Shown here piece by piece: positions 1 to 8,954 of a stretch of DNA of 64,000 nucleotides; positions within the stretch are counted from its first letter, which is position 1, and every line of letters begins with the position of its first letter. Below the pieces are notes generated by a model that was given only the letters and a program-made list of their open reading frames with translations, did no database searches and was not told the DNA's origin. The DNA comes from Lachnoclostridium phytofermentans ISDg (GTDB taxonomy: Bacteria; Bacillota; Clostridia; Lachnospirales; Lachnospiraceae): assembly GCF_000018685.1 (NCBI RefSeq), contig NC_010001.1:2620001-2684000 (forward strand). The letters run 5' to 3'. A program made the translations under genes and the position numbers.

Positions 1-1248
1 GTGGCAGGGGTTTTTATGGTGATCATGGGATTAAATATGTTAAATATCTTTCCATGGCTTAGAAAATTAAACCCACGAATGCCAAAAATATTTGCTAGGA
101 AAATAAAGACAGAAAAAAACAGTAATAGTCCATTCTATGTCGGCTTACTGAATGGTCTTATGCCATGCGGACCATTGCAGGCGATGCAGCTTTATGCTTT
201 ATCTACAGGTAATCCATTAAAAGGTGCTCTTTCCATGCTTTTATTCAGTTTGGGAACCGTCCCATTAATGTTTGGGTTAGGCGTATTGAGTTCTGTACTT
301 AGCCAAAAATTTACGAAGAAAGTTATGACAGCTGGTGCAGTTTTGGTTGTTGTTCTCGGAGCCTCCATGTTTCATAGCGGACTTAGTTTATCAGGCTTTG
401 CTGCATCACCATTTGGTCAGTCTGCTAATAGTAACGTAGCGAAAATTCAAGATGGTGTCCAGATAGTAAATACCACTCTAAATCCAGGTCGATACGAACC
501 AATAACCGTTCAAGCTGGAATACCTGTGAAATGGATAATTACAGCTGAAAATGGAAGTATAAATGGATGTAACAATCGAATTTATATTCGAGAGTACGGT
601 ATTGAAAAGAAATTTGAAATTGGAGAAAATGTAATTGAGTTTACACCTGAGAAAGCAGGAACATATCGTTACAGCTGTTGGATGGGTATGATTCGAAGTA
701 CAATCACTGTACTAGAAGAAGGCGAAACAGCTCCGCCTTCTGGAGAAGAAGTACAGGAGGATTACAATGATTCTTATTATGATTCTAATCTTTTTGATGA
801 TACCGTTCAAGAAAAGGAACCAGCAGGATATCAGATTCCTGTAGACAATGTTGTAATTGCAGAGAAAAATGGTGATAAACAGACAGTAGAAATAAATGTA
901 ACGGAATCAGGATTCAGCCCAGCTTTAATCATTATGGAGTCTGCCGTTGAAACTGAATGGAATATCCATGCAGAATCTTTAAATGAAGGAAATAAAACAC
1001 TGTTATTTCCGTTTTATGAAACAATCATACCTCTGGATGAGGGAGATAACCGCTTGTATGTCTTACCAATTACAGATTTTGATTTCTCCACTATAGATTA
1101 TAATTTCTTTGGGTTTGTTAAAGTAGTGGATGATATCGATGATATCGATCTAGATGCCATAAAAGAACAAGTGCGAGGCTATGAAACTTACAAATGGAAT
1201 TATAATGAGATAGGATATGGTGGAGGTGGGGGTGCTAGCTGCCATTAG
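1..1248 (+). CDS. UreH/TauE-like membrane protein with C-terminal cupredoxin-like domains (5' partial)
   Basis: The frame is open from the first base, so the N-terminus lies outside the window. Residues 1-135 hold hydrophobic segments and the PCGPLQAMQLYALSTG motif typical of the UreH/DsbD-like part of the sulfite exporter TauE/SafE superfamily. A soluble part follows with two beta-rich, cupredoxin-like domains (about 145-240 and 285-380). The first ends in a metal-site-like YSCWMGMI segment, with another Cys in NGCNN. The C-terminus GGGGGASCH is Gly/Cys/His-rich. Family knowledge links such fusions to copper or other transition-metal handling at the membrane. The downstream DUF2318 gene and two-component pair fit a metal or redox role, but the substrate is inferred. 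Confidence 0.75.
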   Translation: MAGVFMVIMGLNMLNIFPWLRKLNPRMPKIFARKIKTEKNSNSPFYVGLLNGLMPCGPLQAMQLYALSTGNPLKGALSMLLFSLGTVPLMFGLGVLSSVLSQKFTKKVMTAGAVLVVVLGASMFHSGLSLSGFAASPFGQSANSNVAKIQDGVQIVNTTLNPGRYEPITVQAGIPVKWIITAENGSINGCNNRIYIREYGIEKKFEIGENVIEFTPEKAGTYRYSCWMGMIRSTITVLEEGETAPPSGEEVQEDYNDSYYDSNLFDDTVQEKEPAGYQIPVDNVVIAEKNGDKQTVEINVTESGFSPALIIMESAVETEWNIHAESLNEGNKTLLFPFYETIIPLDEGDNRLYVLPITDFDFSTIDYNFFGFVKVVDDIDDIDLDAIKEQVRGYETYKWNYNEIGYGGGGGASCH

Positions 1249-1405
1249 ATAATCAACTGGCATTAATACAATTACTTATAGTCGACGAAATTAATTATTT
1301 CGTATTAATTACGTCGTATTAAATATATCGTTATATTGTTTCAATATCAATTATATCGTATCAATTATGTCGAATACCATTAACATAAAAAGGGAGAGCA
1401 TGACT

Positions 1406-1954
1406 ATGTCAAAATTAAAAAAAGATAACAAAAAAAGTAAAAAAATCAATTCCACAACAATCATTTTAACATTGGCTTTATTGCTATTGGTAGGATTTAC
1501 AGTAGTAAATAAATTAAATAACTCAAACGATAAGGAGAAAACTTCCTCAAGTAATAAACAGGGGAAAACTGTACTTAATGATAATGGGGATCTTGTTATT
1601 ACGAAAAGTGATATTTCATCAAAAGCAACTTTTTATCCAGTAGAGGTTGATGGAACAAAATTAGAAGTGATTGCTGTAGAAGCTCCTGACGGTACAATCC
1701 GAACAGCTTTTAACACATGTCAGGTTTGTTTTAGCTCCGGAAGGGGATATTATGTTCAACAAAATGATTTATTAATATGCCAAAATTGTGGTAATCGTTT
1801 TAAAACCAGTGATGTAGAAGTTTCTAGAGGTGGCTGTAATCCAGTGCCTATTTTCGATGAAGAAAAAACTGTAAATGACGATACGATAGTTATCTCTAAT
1901 GATTATCTAAAAGAAGCGAAACAAATCTTTGCAAACTGGAAAAAAGGATTTTAG
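1406..1954 (+). CDS. DUF2318 (Fe-S-type, Cys-rich) membrane-anchored protein
   Basis: The start is placed at the ATG at 1406, nine bases after AAGGGAG; an earlier in-frame ATG at 1367 lacks a ribosome site. The protein has a Lys-rich N-terminus, one membrane segment (about residues 18-37) and an extracytoplasmic domain with the DUF2318 cysteine pattern: CQVCF, CQNCG and a later GGC. DUF2318 proteins accompany cupredoxin/P19-type and FTR1-type iron uptake systems in other bacteria. Together with the cupredoxin-like gene upstream this suggests an electron-transfer or metal-reduction function at the cell surface, which is inference. A hairpin terminator follows. Confidence 0.8.
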   Translation: MSKLKKDNKKSKKINSTTIILTLALLLLVGFTVVNKLNNSNDKEKTSSSNKQGKTVLNDNGDLVITKSDISSKATFYPVEVDGTKLEVIAVEAPDGTIRTAFNTCQVCFSSGRGYYVQQNDLLICQNCGNRFKTSDVEVSRGGCNPVPIFDEEKTVNDDTIVISNDYLKEAKQIFANWKKGF

Positions 1955-2030
1955 TACGTATTGAAAAGATATAGACAACAGTAGTAAGTAATTTTGATTT
2001 AACAGCAGTAGTAAGAAATATTGACATAAC

Positions 2031-2064
2031 AAGGAAAAGTCACTTCGTGGGCTTTTCCTTATTA
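2031..2064 (+). terminator. Rho-independent terminator after the DUF2318 gene
   Basis: Nine-base arms AAGGAAAAG (2031-2039) and CTTTTCCTT (2052-2060) enclose a loop that itself contains CAC/GTG, followed by an AT-rich tract. It closes the first transcription unit. Just upstream, a CAGTAGTAAG sequence occurs twice about 28 bases apart. Confidence 0.75.
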
Positions 2065-2080
2065 TGAATAAGAGAGAAGA

Positions 2081-2110
2081 TTGAAGTTCAAGGATACAAC
2101 GTGGTATAAT
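2081..2110 (+). promoter_or_regulatory. Sigma-A-type promoter of the two-component pair
   Basis: TTGAAG at 2081-2086 and a perfect TATAAT at 2105-2110 are separated by 18 bases, about 50 bases upstream of the response-regulator start and after the terminator. Confidence 0.6.
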
Positions 2111-2163
2111 TTTTTAAAAGCAAATTAAGGTTATAAAATTATTTAAGTAGTTGGAGGTCTAAC

Positions 2164-2859
2164 ATGAAACAAAAGAATATTCTAGTTGTTGATGATGAGC
2201 CAAAGATTTTGGAGGTAGTTGCTTCTTTTTTGGAAAGTCAAGACTATCAGGTATTCCAGGCAGAAAACGGAGCAAAAGCATTTGAAATCTTCGAAAAAGA
2301 GAATATATCATTGATTATACTAGACCTAATGCTACCAGATATCACTGGAGAGGAGATATGTAAAAAAATCCGCAAAACATCCAGGGTCCCAATTATCATG
2401 CTTACCGCAAAAGTAGAAGAAAATAATCTCCTAGAAGGACTGGAAATTGGTGCAGATGATTATATAACAAAACCATTTCGTTTAAAAGAGCTATTAGCAC
2501 GAGTGAAAGCTGTTCTTAGAAGAACGAGTGAAGAACTTGTTCCTCTCTTTAACAAAATTTCTTTTGATAACGATAATCTTATCATTGATTTTGGAAAGGA
2601 TCTGGTTTTGAAAAATCAGAGTCCTGTGAATCTTACACCAACCGAATTTAATATTTTATCAGCCTTAATAAAATATCCTGGAAAAGTTTTTACCAGAGAA
2701 GAACTGATTGAATTTGCTCTAGGAAGTGAGTTTGAAGGGTTTGACCGGGCGGTGGACAGTCATATTAAGAATTTAAGACAAAAAATCGAAGATAATCCCC
2801 GTACCCCTAAATATGTATTAACCATTCATGGTAAAGGGTATAAATTTGGAGGTGAATAG
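2164..2859 (+). CDS. OmpR/PhoB-family response regulator
   Basis: 231 aa. The receiver domain (1-115) has the acidic pair in VVDDEP, the phosphoacceptor Asp54 in LDLMLPD, and the switch Thr and Lys in MLTA and TKPF. A winged-helix DNA-binding domain (about 130-230) ends in the usual HGKGYKF motif. GGAGG sits before the ATG. The histidine kinase starts two bases after the stop, so the pair is translationally coupled. The signal is unknown; the upstream metal/redox genes or the downstream lipoprotein gene are possible targets. Confidence 0.93.
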   Translation: MKQKNILVVDDEPKILEVVASFLESQDYQVFQAENGAKAFEIFEKENISLIILDLMLPDITGEEICKKIRKTSRVPIIMLTAKVEENNLLEGLEIGADDYITKPFRLKELLARVKAVLRRTSEELVPLFNKISFDNDNLIIDFGKDLVLKNQSPVNLTPTEFNILSALIKYPGKVFTREELIEFALGSEFEGFDRAVDSHIKNLRQKIEDNPRTPKYVLTIHGKGYKFGGE

Positions 2860-2860
2860 A

Positions 2861-4255
2861 GTGAAAAAAAAGAGTCTAAAGACGCAACTTTCACTGGCCA
2901 TTGCTTTAGTTGTTTTAATAACAGTAGCTCTAATAAGCGTATTATCCAATATATTTATAAATAAAAAATTTAAAGACTATATAGCACAGCAGCAAAAACA
3001 GCAAACAGAAGATCTAGTATCAAGTCTTAGTCAACAATACAATAAGTGGACTAGGACTTGGAATACAGACTTTATTCATACGATAGGAATGTATGCCTTA
3101 TACGATGGTTTTATCATCAAGGTTTATGAAAACGATGGTGCTTCTGTATGGGATGCTGAACTGCACGATATGTCCTTGTGTACACAGGTTATGGCAGATA
3201 TATCAAAACGAATGCAAAAAAAATATCCAAGAATGAATGGCGAATTTACTACAAAAGAATATAAGTTAAAGCAGGGAAAGGATGAGGTCGGAATGGTATC
3301 TATCAGTTACTATGGACCTTATTTTCTTAGTGAAAATGACTTCAAGTTTTTAAGCGCTTTAAATACTATTCTTGTAAGCATTGGTTCAGTTTCTTTATTA
3401 TTTGCTGTTTACATTGGATGGATGTTGGCAAGAAAAATTAGTGGGCCTATTACCAAAACGGTGAAAATGACTACAGAAATTGCTGAAGGTAATTATGAGA
3501 TACGTTTTTCAGAACATACAGGCACAAAAGAGCTGGATGCATTAGTTTCCTCAATCAATAATTTAGCCAGTTCCTTAGAAAAACAAGAAGGTATAAGAAA
3601 ACAGTTAACTTCTGATGTTTCTCATGAACTTCGTACACCATTGACTACAATTGGAACACATATAGAGGCCATGATAGAAGGTGTATGGGAACCAACAACG
3701 GAGCGATTAAAAAGTTGCTATGAAGAAATCAATCGTATAACAAATCTGGTGAAAGATTTGGAGCAACTTGCAAAAGTAGAAAATGATAATTTGAAGCTAA
3801 ACATTACTTCCGTTAATATATTAGAGGTTATTGATACAATAAAAGATAACTTTGAAACAGAGATCTATAATAAGAGTTTGGATGTGTCAGTAATCGGGAC
3901 TGCTAGTACTATACTAGTAGATAAAGAACGAATAAGTCAGGTAATTATAAATCTGTTATCAAATGCTATTAAATATACTCCGGACTTTGGTAAAATAGTA
4001 ATCTCTTTAGAAGACTATGAAACAAATCTCGTTATCCAGATGAAGGATAATGGAATTGGAATACCAGAAGAAGAGTTACCATTTATTTTTGAACGTTTTT
4101 ATAGAGCAGATAAATCAAGAAATAGAAGAACCGGGGGAGCAGGAATAGGTTTAGCCATAGTAAAATCTGTTGTTCACTCTCATGGTGGAAAGGTAGAAGT
4201 ATCAAGTAAGTTAGAGACAGGAACTGTTTTCCGAGTTATATTGCCAAGAAAGTAG
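2861..4255 (+). CDS. Two-component sensor histidine kinase
   Basis: The start is the GTG at 2861, seven bases after GGAGGTG, rather than an in-frame ATG at 2828 inside the regulator gene. The 464-aa protein has membrane segments at about 10-32 and 170-190, flanking an extracytoplasmic sensor region. A HAMP linker follows, then the H-box with phosphoacceptor His in SHELRTPLTTIG. The HATPase domain shows N (LLSNAIKYT), G1 (DNGIGIP), F (FERFY) and G2 (GAGIGLAI) boxes. Partner of the OmpR-type regulator upstream. Confidence 0.92.
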   Translation: MKKKSLKTQLSLAIALVVLITVALISVLSNIFINKKFKDYIAQQQKQQTEDLVSSLSQQYNKWTRTWNTDFIHTIGMYALYDGFIIKVYENDGASVWDAELHDMSLCTQVMADISKRMQKKYPRMNGEFTTKEYKLKQGKDEVGMVSISYYGPYFLSENDFKFLSALNTILVSIGSVSLLFAVYIGWMLARKISGPITKTVKMTTEIAEGNYEIRFSEHTGTKELDALVSSINNLASSLEKQEGIRKQLTSDVSHELRTPLTTIGTHIEAMIEGVWEPTTERLKSCYEEINRITNLVKDLEQLAKVENDNLKLNITSVNILEVIDTIKDNFETEIYNKSLDVSVIGTASTILVDKERISQVIINLLSNAIKYTPDFGKIVISLEDYETNLVIQMKDNGIGIPEEELPFIFERFYRADKSRNRRTGGAGIGLAIVKSVVHSHGGKVEVSSKLETGTVFRVILPRK

Positions 4256-4334
4256 ATGTATATAATTTGATGTCATTAATTTGATATAACCAAAAAGATA
4301 AGAAAAGATAAGAGATTGCTTACTTTAGCTATAT

Positions 4335-4380
4335 ATTAAAAGTCATGCGTTAAAAGTTACGCATGACTTTTAATATTTCT
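4335..4380 (+). terminator. Terminator after the histidine kinase
   Basis: Sixteen-base perfect arms (4335-4350 and 4359-4374) with an 8-base loop and a following T-rich stretch. It ends the two-component operon. Confidence 0.85.
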
Positions 4381-4530
4381 TTTGCCATTTTAAGACAAAA
4401 TATGTATACGCATTATCTATAGTTTGTTATAATAATGGCACTAGTATTTTTGTACTATTTCTATAAAGAAGGGTCTTAACAGAGAAAACTATATGTTATT
4501 TACCTTACTAATATGAAAGAGGAGACATTT

Positions 4531-6852
4531 ATGAAGAAAAAAATAGCCCTATTGCTTTGTTTTGTTTTCATAATACAACTGCAATTTGTAGGTTGTAAAA
4601 AAGCACCTGACGCAGATGTAAGTCAATTAAAAGATAATGAAATCACAAATGGATTAGTTGAAAACTTAGATCCAGGTAAGAAAGAAGACGAGAAAAAAGA
4701 AGAAAGTACTATCCTCACTGTAAATGATTTAAAGAATAATTATACTACCTCCGAGACCTATGAAGAGCCGATGTATGGACTGAAAAAAGAAGAAGTTATC
4801 TCTTGCCCTGTTCAATTTACTCCGCCAGAAGGTGCCGAACTTACGGAATATGCCAATGTATATTTAGATTCTAATTTAACGATCCCAGCCGGAACGGAAG
4901 TCTCCTATGATAGTAACACACAAAAAATAAATTTAACACCTCCTAGAAAACCTGTTTATCAGCCTGTAACTAAGATGTTTTCTATCGTTAAAAATGAAGG
5001 TTGGGGCTATGCCAATACATATTATCTAGCTTATTTCTATGATTTAAAAACAGGAGAAAAACTAGAAAAACCGCAAATCACTATTTTCACCATAGAAAGA
5101 GAATTAAAGTCACCATTTCTTAAATATGAGATAAAAGATGGAAACATTCGATATTACTGGGATGAGATTCCAGGAGCAGTTGAATATGTTCTTAGCTTTG
5201 TTAAGAAAGAGGAAACCCAGTTTGATTTTCTTTCCTTTAAAAAAGTAGCAGATTTAGAATATATCGATAAAGATATTTTGGAAATGGGAGTCCATAAATT
5301 AATTAACTTCAAATATAGATTAAATGACGACAATGATCTTAACCTCTACTATGTAACGGTTATGGCAATTGATAAAGATGGTAACGCCTCCAATGCGAGC
5401 AATATGATTTCCATTGATTCCTTTCGCAATCAGCTACCGTTTCGAGCACTTAGCCTAACAGAAGAAGGGGTTAGCTCTATAGCGGATCAAATTAATTTAC
5501 TAGGAAACAGACGTCTTGTAGAAATGTGCGACGGCAGCACGGTCCTTTATACCGTTACTTATGATATTGAGCACGCAAGAATTACACAATTGTCTGATAT
5601 TGTGTTTAACCTAGAAGGGGAAGACAGAACATTATTAGCACTGGACTCTTATATCGATGGAACGGATTTAAAATTAATTTCCTTAGTTAAGAATTTTGAT
5701 GAAGCTACAATGGAATCTGAATTGAAGTTACTCTATGAGCAAACACAAGCCTCAAAAGGTAATGCCGGTGTCATGAATACACCAGAGTTTACTTTAATAG
5801 AAGAAGACGACACTAAGGAATCTTCAGTAGTTTCCCCAACCGAAGACGAAATTATAGTGAAAAATGATAACTTTCCTGTATTTGCTTCTAGTGCCTTAAC
5901 AGAATACCTTGCTAGACACATGCTATTAAATGAAGAAATAATCAGCTTAAAAGACTTCAAAGAAGCATCGGATATTGATTTATTATGGGATTCTTTGTAC
6001 GAAGCAATCTATCAAAATCCTTTGATCCTAGGTGTAAGCAGTTTTCAATATAATCGTTTCAGTAAAACATTGATGATTGAATATGAACAAGACAGGGCAG
6101 AACAGGAAAAGAAGCAAGAAGAGATTAAAAAGGAAGTAATCAGAGTTGTTAATGAGATTATTACCCCACAGATGACAGATATTGAGAAAGAATTCGCGAT
6201 CAATCAATATTTATGTGATATTGCAGAATACGATACTGCGGCTTTAGATAATGCGATGGAAAATAACTTTATACCGGATTCTTCTTTCCGTGATTCCTTT
6301 ACACCGTACGGAGTACTGATTAATAAAAGAGGCGTTTGCGCAAGTTATGCTGCTGCATTTAAGTTATTAGCAGAACAAGCGGGACTTAATTGTCTTGTTA
6401 TAACAGGCAATTTAAATGGTAATCTACCGCATGCCTGGAATCGAGTATTAGTAGATAACGAGTGGAAAACTGTGGATTCCACAAATAATGATAATGAAGA
6501 ATTATTTAACGCTTTATTAAATCTACCGGATTCGGTTGCAGCAAAGGTGTTAGTCGAGGATGATCGCTACATCTCAAATCAAAAATATGGAGATTTCACC
6601 TCCGTGAAGGAAGATGCAGAATACTATAGGGTAAGTAACCAATATTTTAGTAAAAGTACGATTGCAGACAGCCTTGCAAAAGAACTATTAGCAACTGGTA
6701 CTGTAACCCTTCGAACAGATTATGATTTATCCGACGAGGAATTTAATGATATTGTTCTTTCAGTGATTGAGACCGCAAAATTAGAAAACAAACTAGATAA
6801 ATTATATGGTGGTTACTGGCTTGGTGTTATCTATTTGTCTATTAATAACTAA
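4531..6852 (+). CDS. Transglutaminase-like lipoprotein
   Basis: The start is the ATG at 4531, eight bases after AGAGGAG. The 773-aa protein begins with a lipoprotein signal ending in LQFVGC, and is therefore probably anchored on the outer face of the membrane. The middle (about 150-310) looks like a fibronectin-III-like beta domain. The C-terminal part (about 540-690) carries the transglutaminase-like triad: Cys in RGVCASYAAAFKLLAEQAG, His in LPHAWNRV and Asp in TVDSTN. Such domains act as cysteine peptidases or amidases on cell-wall or surface proteins; the substrate is unknown. It appears to be monocistronic. Confidence 0.82.
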   Translation: MKKKIALLLCFVFIIQLQFVGCKKAPDADVSQLKDNEITNGLVENLDPGKKEDEKKEESTILTVNDLKNNYTTSETYEEPMYGLKKEEVISCPVQFTPPEGAELTEYANVYLDSNLTIPAGTEVSYDSNTQKINLTPPRKPVYQPVTKMFSIVKNEGWGYANTYYLAYFYDLKTGEKLEKPQITIFTIERELKSPFLKYEIKDGNIRYYWDEIPGAVEYVLSFVKKEETQFDFLSFKKVADLEYIDKDILEMGVHKLINFKYRLNDDNDLNLYYVTVMAIDKDGNASNASNMISIDSFRNQLPFRALSLTEEGVSSIADQINLLGNRRLVEMCDGSTVLYTVTYDIEHARITQLSDIVFNLEGEDRTLLALDSYIDGTDLKLISLVKNFDEATMESELKLLYEQTQASKGNAGVMNTPEFTLIEEDDTKESSVVSPTEDEIIVKNDNFPVFASSALTEYLARHMLLNEEIISLKDFKEASDIDLLWDSLYEAIYQNPLILGVSSFQYNRFSKTLMIEYEQDRAEQEKKQEEIKKEVIRVVNEIITPQMTDIEKEFAINQYLCDIAEYDTAALDNAMENNFIPDSSFRDSFTPYGVLINKRGVCASYAAAFKLLAEQAGLNCLVITGNLNGNLPHAWNRVLVDNEWKTVDSTNNDNEELFNALLNLPDSVAAKVLVEDDRYISNQKYGDFTSVKEDAEYYRVSNQYFSKSTIADSLAKELLATGTVTLRTDYDLSDEEFNDIVLSVIETAKLENKLDKLYGGYWLGVIYLSINN

Positions 6853-6908
6853 AGTAGAATGCCGCATATGGGGAACCTAGTAAAATATACGAACTTTCCA
6901 CATACACG

Positions 6909-7013
6909 ATGTACGTTTACGAATTCGGTATTAACAGGAGTGTTACACTATATATTGGTACAGCGAGTGGCATTGTTGACAGTTTTGAGGTTAGAAATCT
7001 ACTTGTGAAATAG
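6909..7013 (+). pseudogene. C-terminal remnant of a beta-sandwich protein
   Basis: A 34-codon frame with protein-like content (MYVYEFGINRSVTLYIGTAS, then a Ser-Phe-Glu-Val segment) ends in TAG at 7011 and has no ribosome site. It resembles the last strands of a carbohydrate-binding or concanavalin-like domain. The rest of the gene is missing, so it is read as a fossil. Confidence is low because it is so short. Confidence 0.3.
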
Positions 7014-7052
7014 TAATCCTATTTTAAGCAAAGAATAAGAGTATGTAAGCAA

Positions 7053-7086
7053 AGAAAAGCCTATTGTAAAATGGGCTTTTCTCTTT
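7053..7086 (+). terminator. Terminator-like hairpin
   Basis: AGAAAAGCC (7053-7061) pairs with GGCTTTTCT (7074-7082), followed by CTTTGG. It lies before the dehydrogenase pair. Confidence 0.6.
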
Positions 7087-7180
7087 GGATAACGAAACAT
7101 ATATCATATTGGATGGACCAAAGGGGATTTCTATGATAGAATAGCGTTTAATGATTATTTTACTAGAAGGAGAGTACACA

Positions 7181-7966
7181 ATGGAAAAAATAAAATTAGC
7201 ACTACTCGGCTGTGGCTATCTGAATGAAATCGTTGCCAATGCTTTAAAGGATGGCTATCTGCCAGAATATGAACTTGTCGCTGTATTTGGAAGAACTTAC
7301 GCTCGCACCAAAGCCTTTGCTGATCATTTTGGATGCAAAGCATGTACTGATATAAATGAACTAATGGAGATGAAACCAGATTTTATTGCAGAAGCAGCAT
7401 CTGTTAAGGCTGTCAGAGATTATAGTGAAACCATACTAGAAGGTGGTTCCAATCTTGTTGTACTGTCAATTGGAGCTTTTGCAGACGGGGAATTCTATGA
7501 ACGTGTTAAGGCTACAGCAGCACGTAATAAGCGCCGTGTATATATTGCTAGTGGTGCGGTAGGAGGCTTTGATGTTTTACGTACGGCAGCTCTCATGAGC
7601 CCGATTACGGCCTCTTTCACTTCCCAAAAAGCGCCGGGTTCACTTTATTATACTCCACTTTACAAAGATGGATTGCTTGATATTAAAGAACGAGAGCAAG
7701 TATTTCATGGTACCACGAAGGAAGCCATTGCTATCCTTCCAACCCATGTGAACGTAGCAGTAGCAACTGCCCTTGCCAGTGCAGGCCCTGAAAACACCAT
7801 TATTAATATCGATGCAGTCCCTGGTTTTAGAGGAGATGAGTATAAAATTGAAATACAAGGCGACGAGGTAAGAACAGAACTTAACATCTATTCACGAACC
7901 AGTAAAATTGCAGCCTGGAGCGTAGTAGCCGTTCTGCAAAATGCCGTAGCACCAATTGTATTTTAG
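7181..7966 (+). CDS. L-aspartate dehydrogenase-like protein (NadX/DUF108 family)
   Basis: The start is the ATG at 7181, six bases after AGAAGGAGAG. The 261-aa protein has an N-terminal Rossmann motif LLGCGYLNEIVA and a family-typical LSIGAFAD segment. The catalytic-domain signature IASGAVGGFDVLRTAAL is followed by LPTHVNVAVATALAS and a C-terminal KIAAWSVVAVLQN. Characterised members oxidise L-aspartate to iminoaspartate with NAD(P), but many homologues have unknown amino-acid substrates. It lies 13 bases upstream of a 2-hydroxyacid dehydrogenase gene and is probably co-transcribed with it, pointing to a small redox pathway for an amino or hydroxy acid rather than NAD synthesis, since nadA and nadC are not present. 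Confidence 0.8.
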   Translation: MEKIKLALLGCGYLNEIVANALKDGYLPEYELVAVFGRTYARTKAFADHFGCKACTDINELMEMKPDFIAEAASVKAVRDYSETILEGGSNLVVLSIGAFADGEFYERVKATAARNKRRVYIASGAVGGFDVLRTAALMSPITASFTSQKAPGSLYYTPLYKDGLLDIKEREQVFHGTTKEAIAILPTHVNVAVATALASAGPENTIINIDAVPGFRGDEYKIEIQGDEVRTELNIYSRTSKIAAWSVVAVLQNAVAPIVF

Positions 7967-7979
7967 GAGGTAGGAGAGT

Positions 7980-8885
7980 ATGTTTAATAAATTAGTTGCA
8001 ATCGAACCAGTTAGCTTAATTCCATCTGCGGAACAAAAACTTTATGATTATGCGAAAGAAGTAATCTTATTTGATGATATCCCAAAGGATAATAATGAAA
8101 TCATTCACCGAATCGGTGATGCCGATGCTGTTTTACTTAGCTATACCAGCAGTATTGATAAAGAAGTTCTAAATGCCTGCCCAAATATCCGATATATCGG
8201 TATGTGCTGTAGCTTATATTCACCGGAAAGCGCGAATGTAGACATTCTTACCGCCAATTCTAAAAATATCACTGTCTATGGAATACGTGATTATGGCGAC
8301 CAGGGAGTTGTGGAATATGTAATCAGCGAACTTGTTCGGTACTTACATGGGTTCGGTGAGAAACAATGGAAGGAACTTCCGATAGAGATTACAGATTTAA
8401 AAGTAGGAATCGTAGGCCTTGGTACTTCCGGGCAAATGATAGCCGTAGCACTTCAGGCTCTTGGCGCAGATTTATATTATTATAGCCGCACCCGTAAACC
8501 GGAAGAGGAGGCAAGAGATATAAAATATCTACCATTGAATGAATTACTTCAGACCGTAGATGTAGTTTGCACCTGTCTGAATAAAAATGTAATCTTATTC
8601 CATGAAGAACAATTTGAATGTCTTGGTAATCATAAGATCATGTTTAATACTTCAATAGGTCCATCCCATGACATTCCTGCACTTACCAAATGGCTTTCCC
8701 ATGGTGATAATGAATTTTTCTGTGATACCGCTGGCGCATTAGGAGATACTACTGGTGAGCTATTATCACATCCTCATGTAAATTGTATGAAAGTATCTAC
8801 CGGAAGGACAAAGCAAGCCTTTGATCGTCTGAGTGAAAAGGTGTTGAATAATATTGAGACATTCTTAAAAGAAAATAATATGTAA
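7980..8885 (+). CDS. D-isomer-specific 2-hydroxyacid dehydrogenase family protein
   Basis: 301 aa; the start is preceded by AGGAGGTAGGAG. The NAD-binding Rossmann motif VGIVGLGTSGQMIAVALQ begins near residue 142. The N-terminal catalytic lobe contains LLSYTSSIDKEVL and IRYIGMCCS. The usual Arg-Glu-His catalytic set is hard to place: the expected Arg loop reads FNTSIGPS instead of the normal Asn-x-x-Arg-Gly, and the C-terminal His region reads SHPHVNC. The enzyme may therefore have altered chemistry or a different substrate. It is the second gene of the unit with the aspartate-dehydrogenase-like gene. Confidence 0.78.
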   Translation: MFNKLVAIEPVSLIPSAEQKLYDYAKEVILFDDIPKDNNEIIHRIGDADAVLLSYTSSIDKEVLNACPNIRYIGMCCSLYSPESANVDILTANSKNITVYGIRDYGDQGVVEYVISELVRYLHGFGEKQWKELPIEITDLKVGIVGLGTSGQMIAVALQALGADLYYYSRTRKPEEEARDIKYLPLNELLQTVDVVCTCLNKNVILFHEEQFECLGNHKIMFNTSIGPSHDIPALTKWLSHGDNEFFCDTAGALGDTTGELLSHPHVNCMKVSTGRTKQAFDRLSEKVLNNIETFLKENNM

Positions 8886-8895
8886 CTGATTTGAA

Positions 8896-8924
8896 GAAGC
8901 CCGCTACCACGGGCTTCTGTGGTT
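8896..8924 (+). terminator. Terminator of the dehydrogenase operon
   Basis: GAAGCCCG (8896-8903) and CGGGCTTC (8910-8917) form a GC-rich 8-base stem with a 6-base loop. A short, broken T tract (TGTGGTTT) follows. Confidence 0.75.
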
Positions 8925-8954
8925 TAAATATAAAATATAACCGGAGGGCAACCG

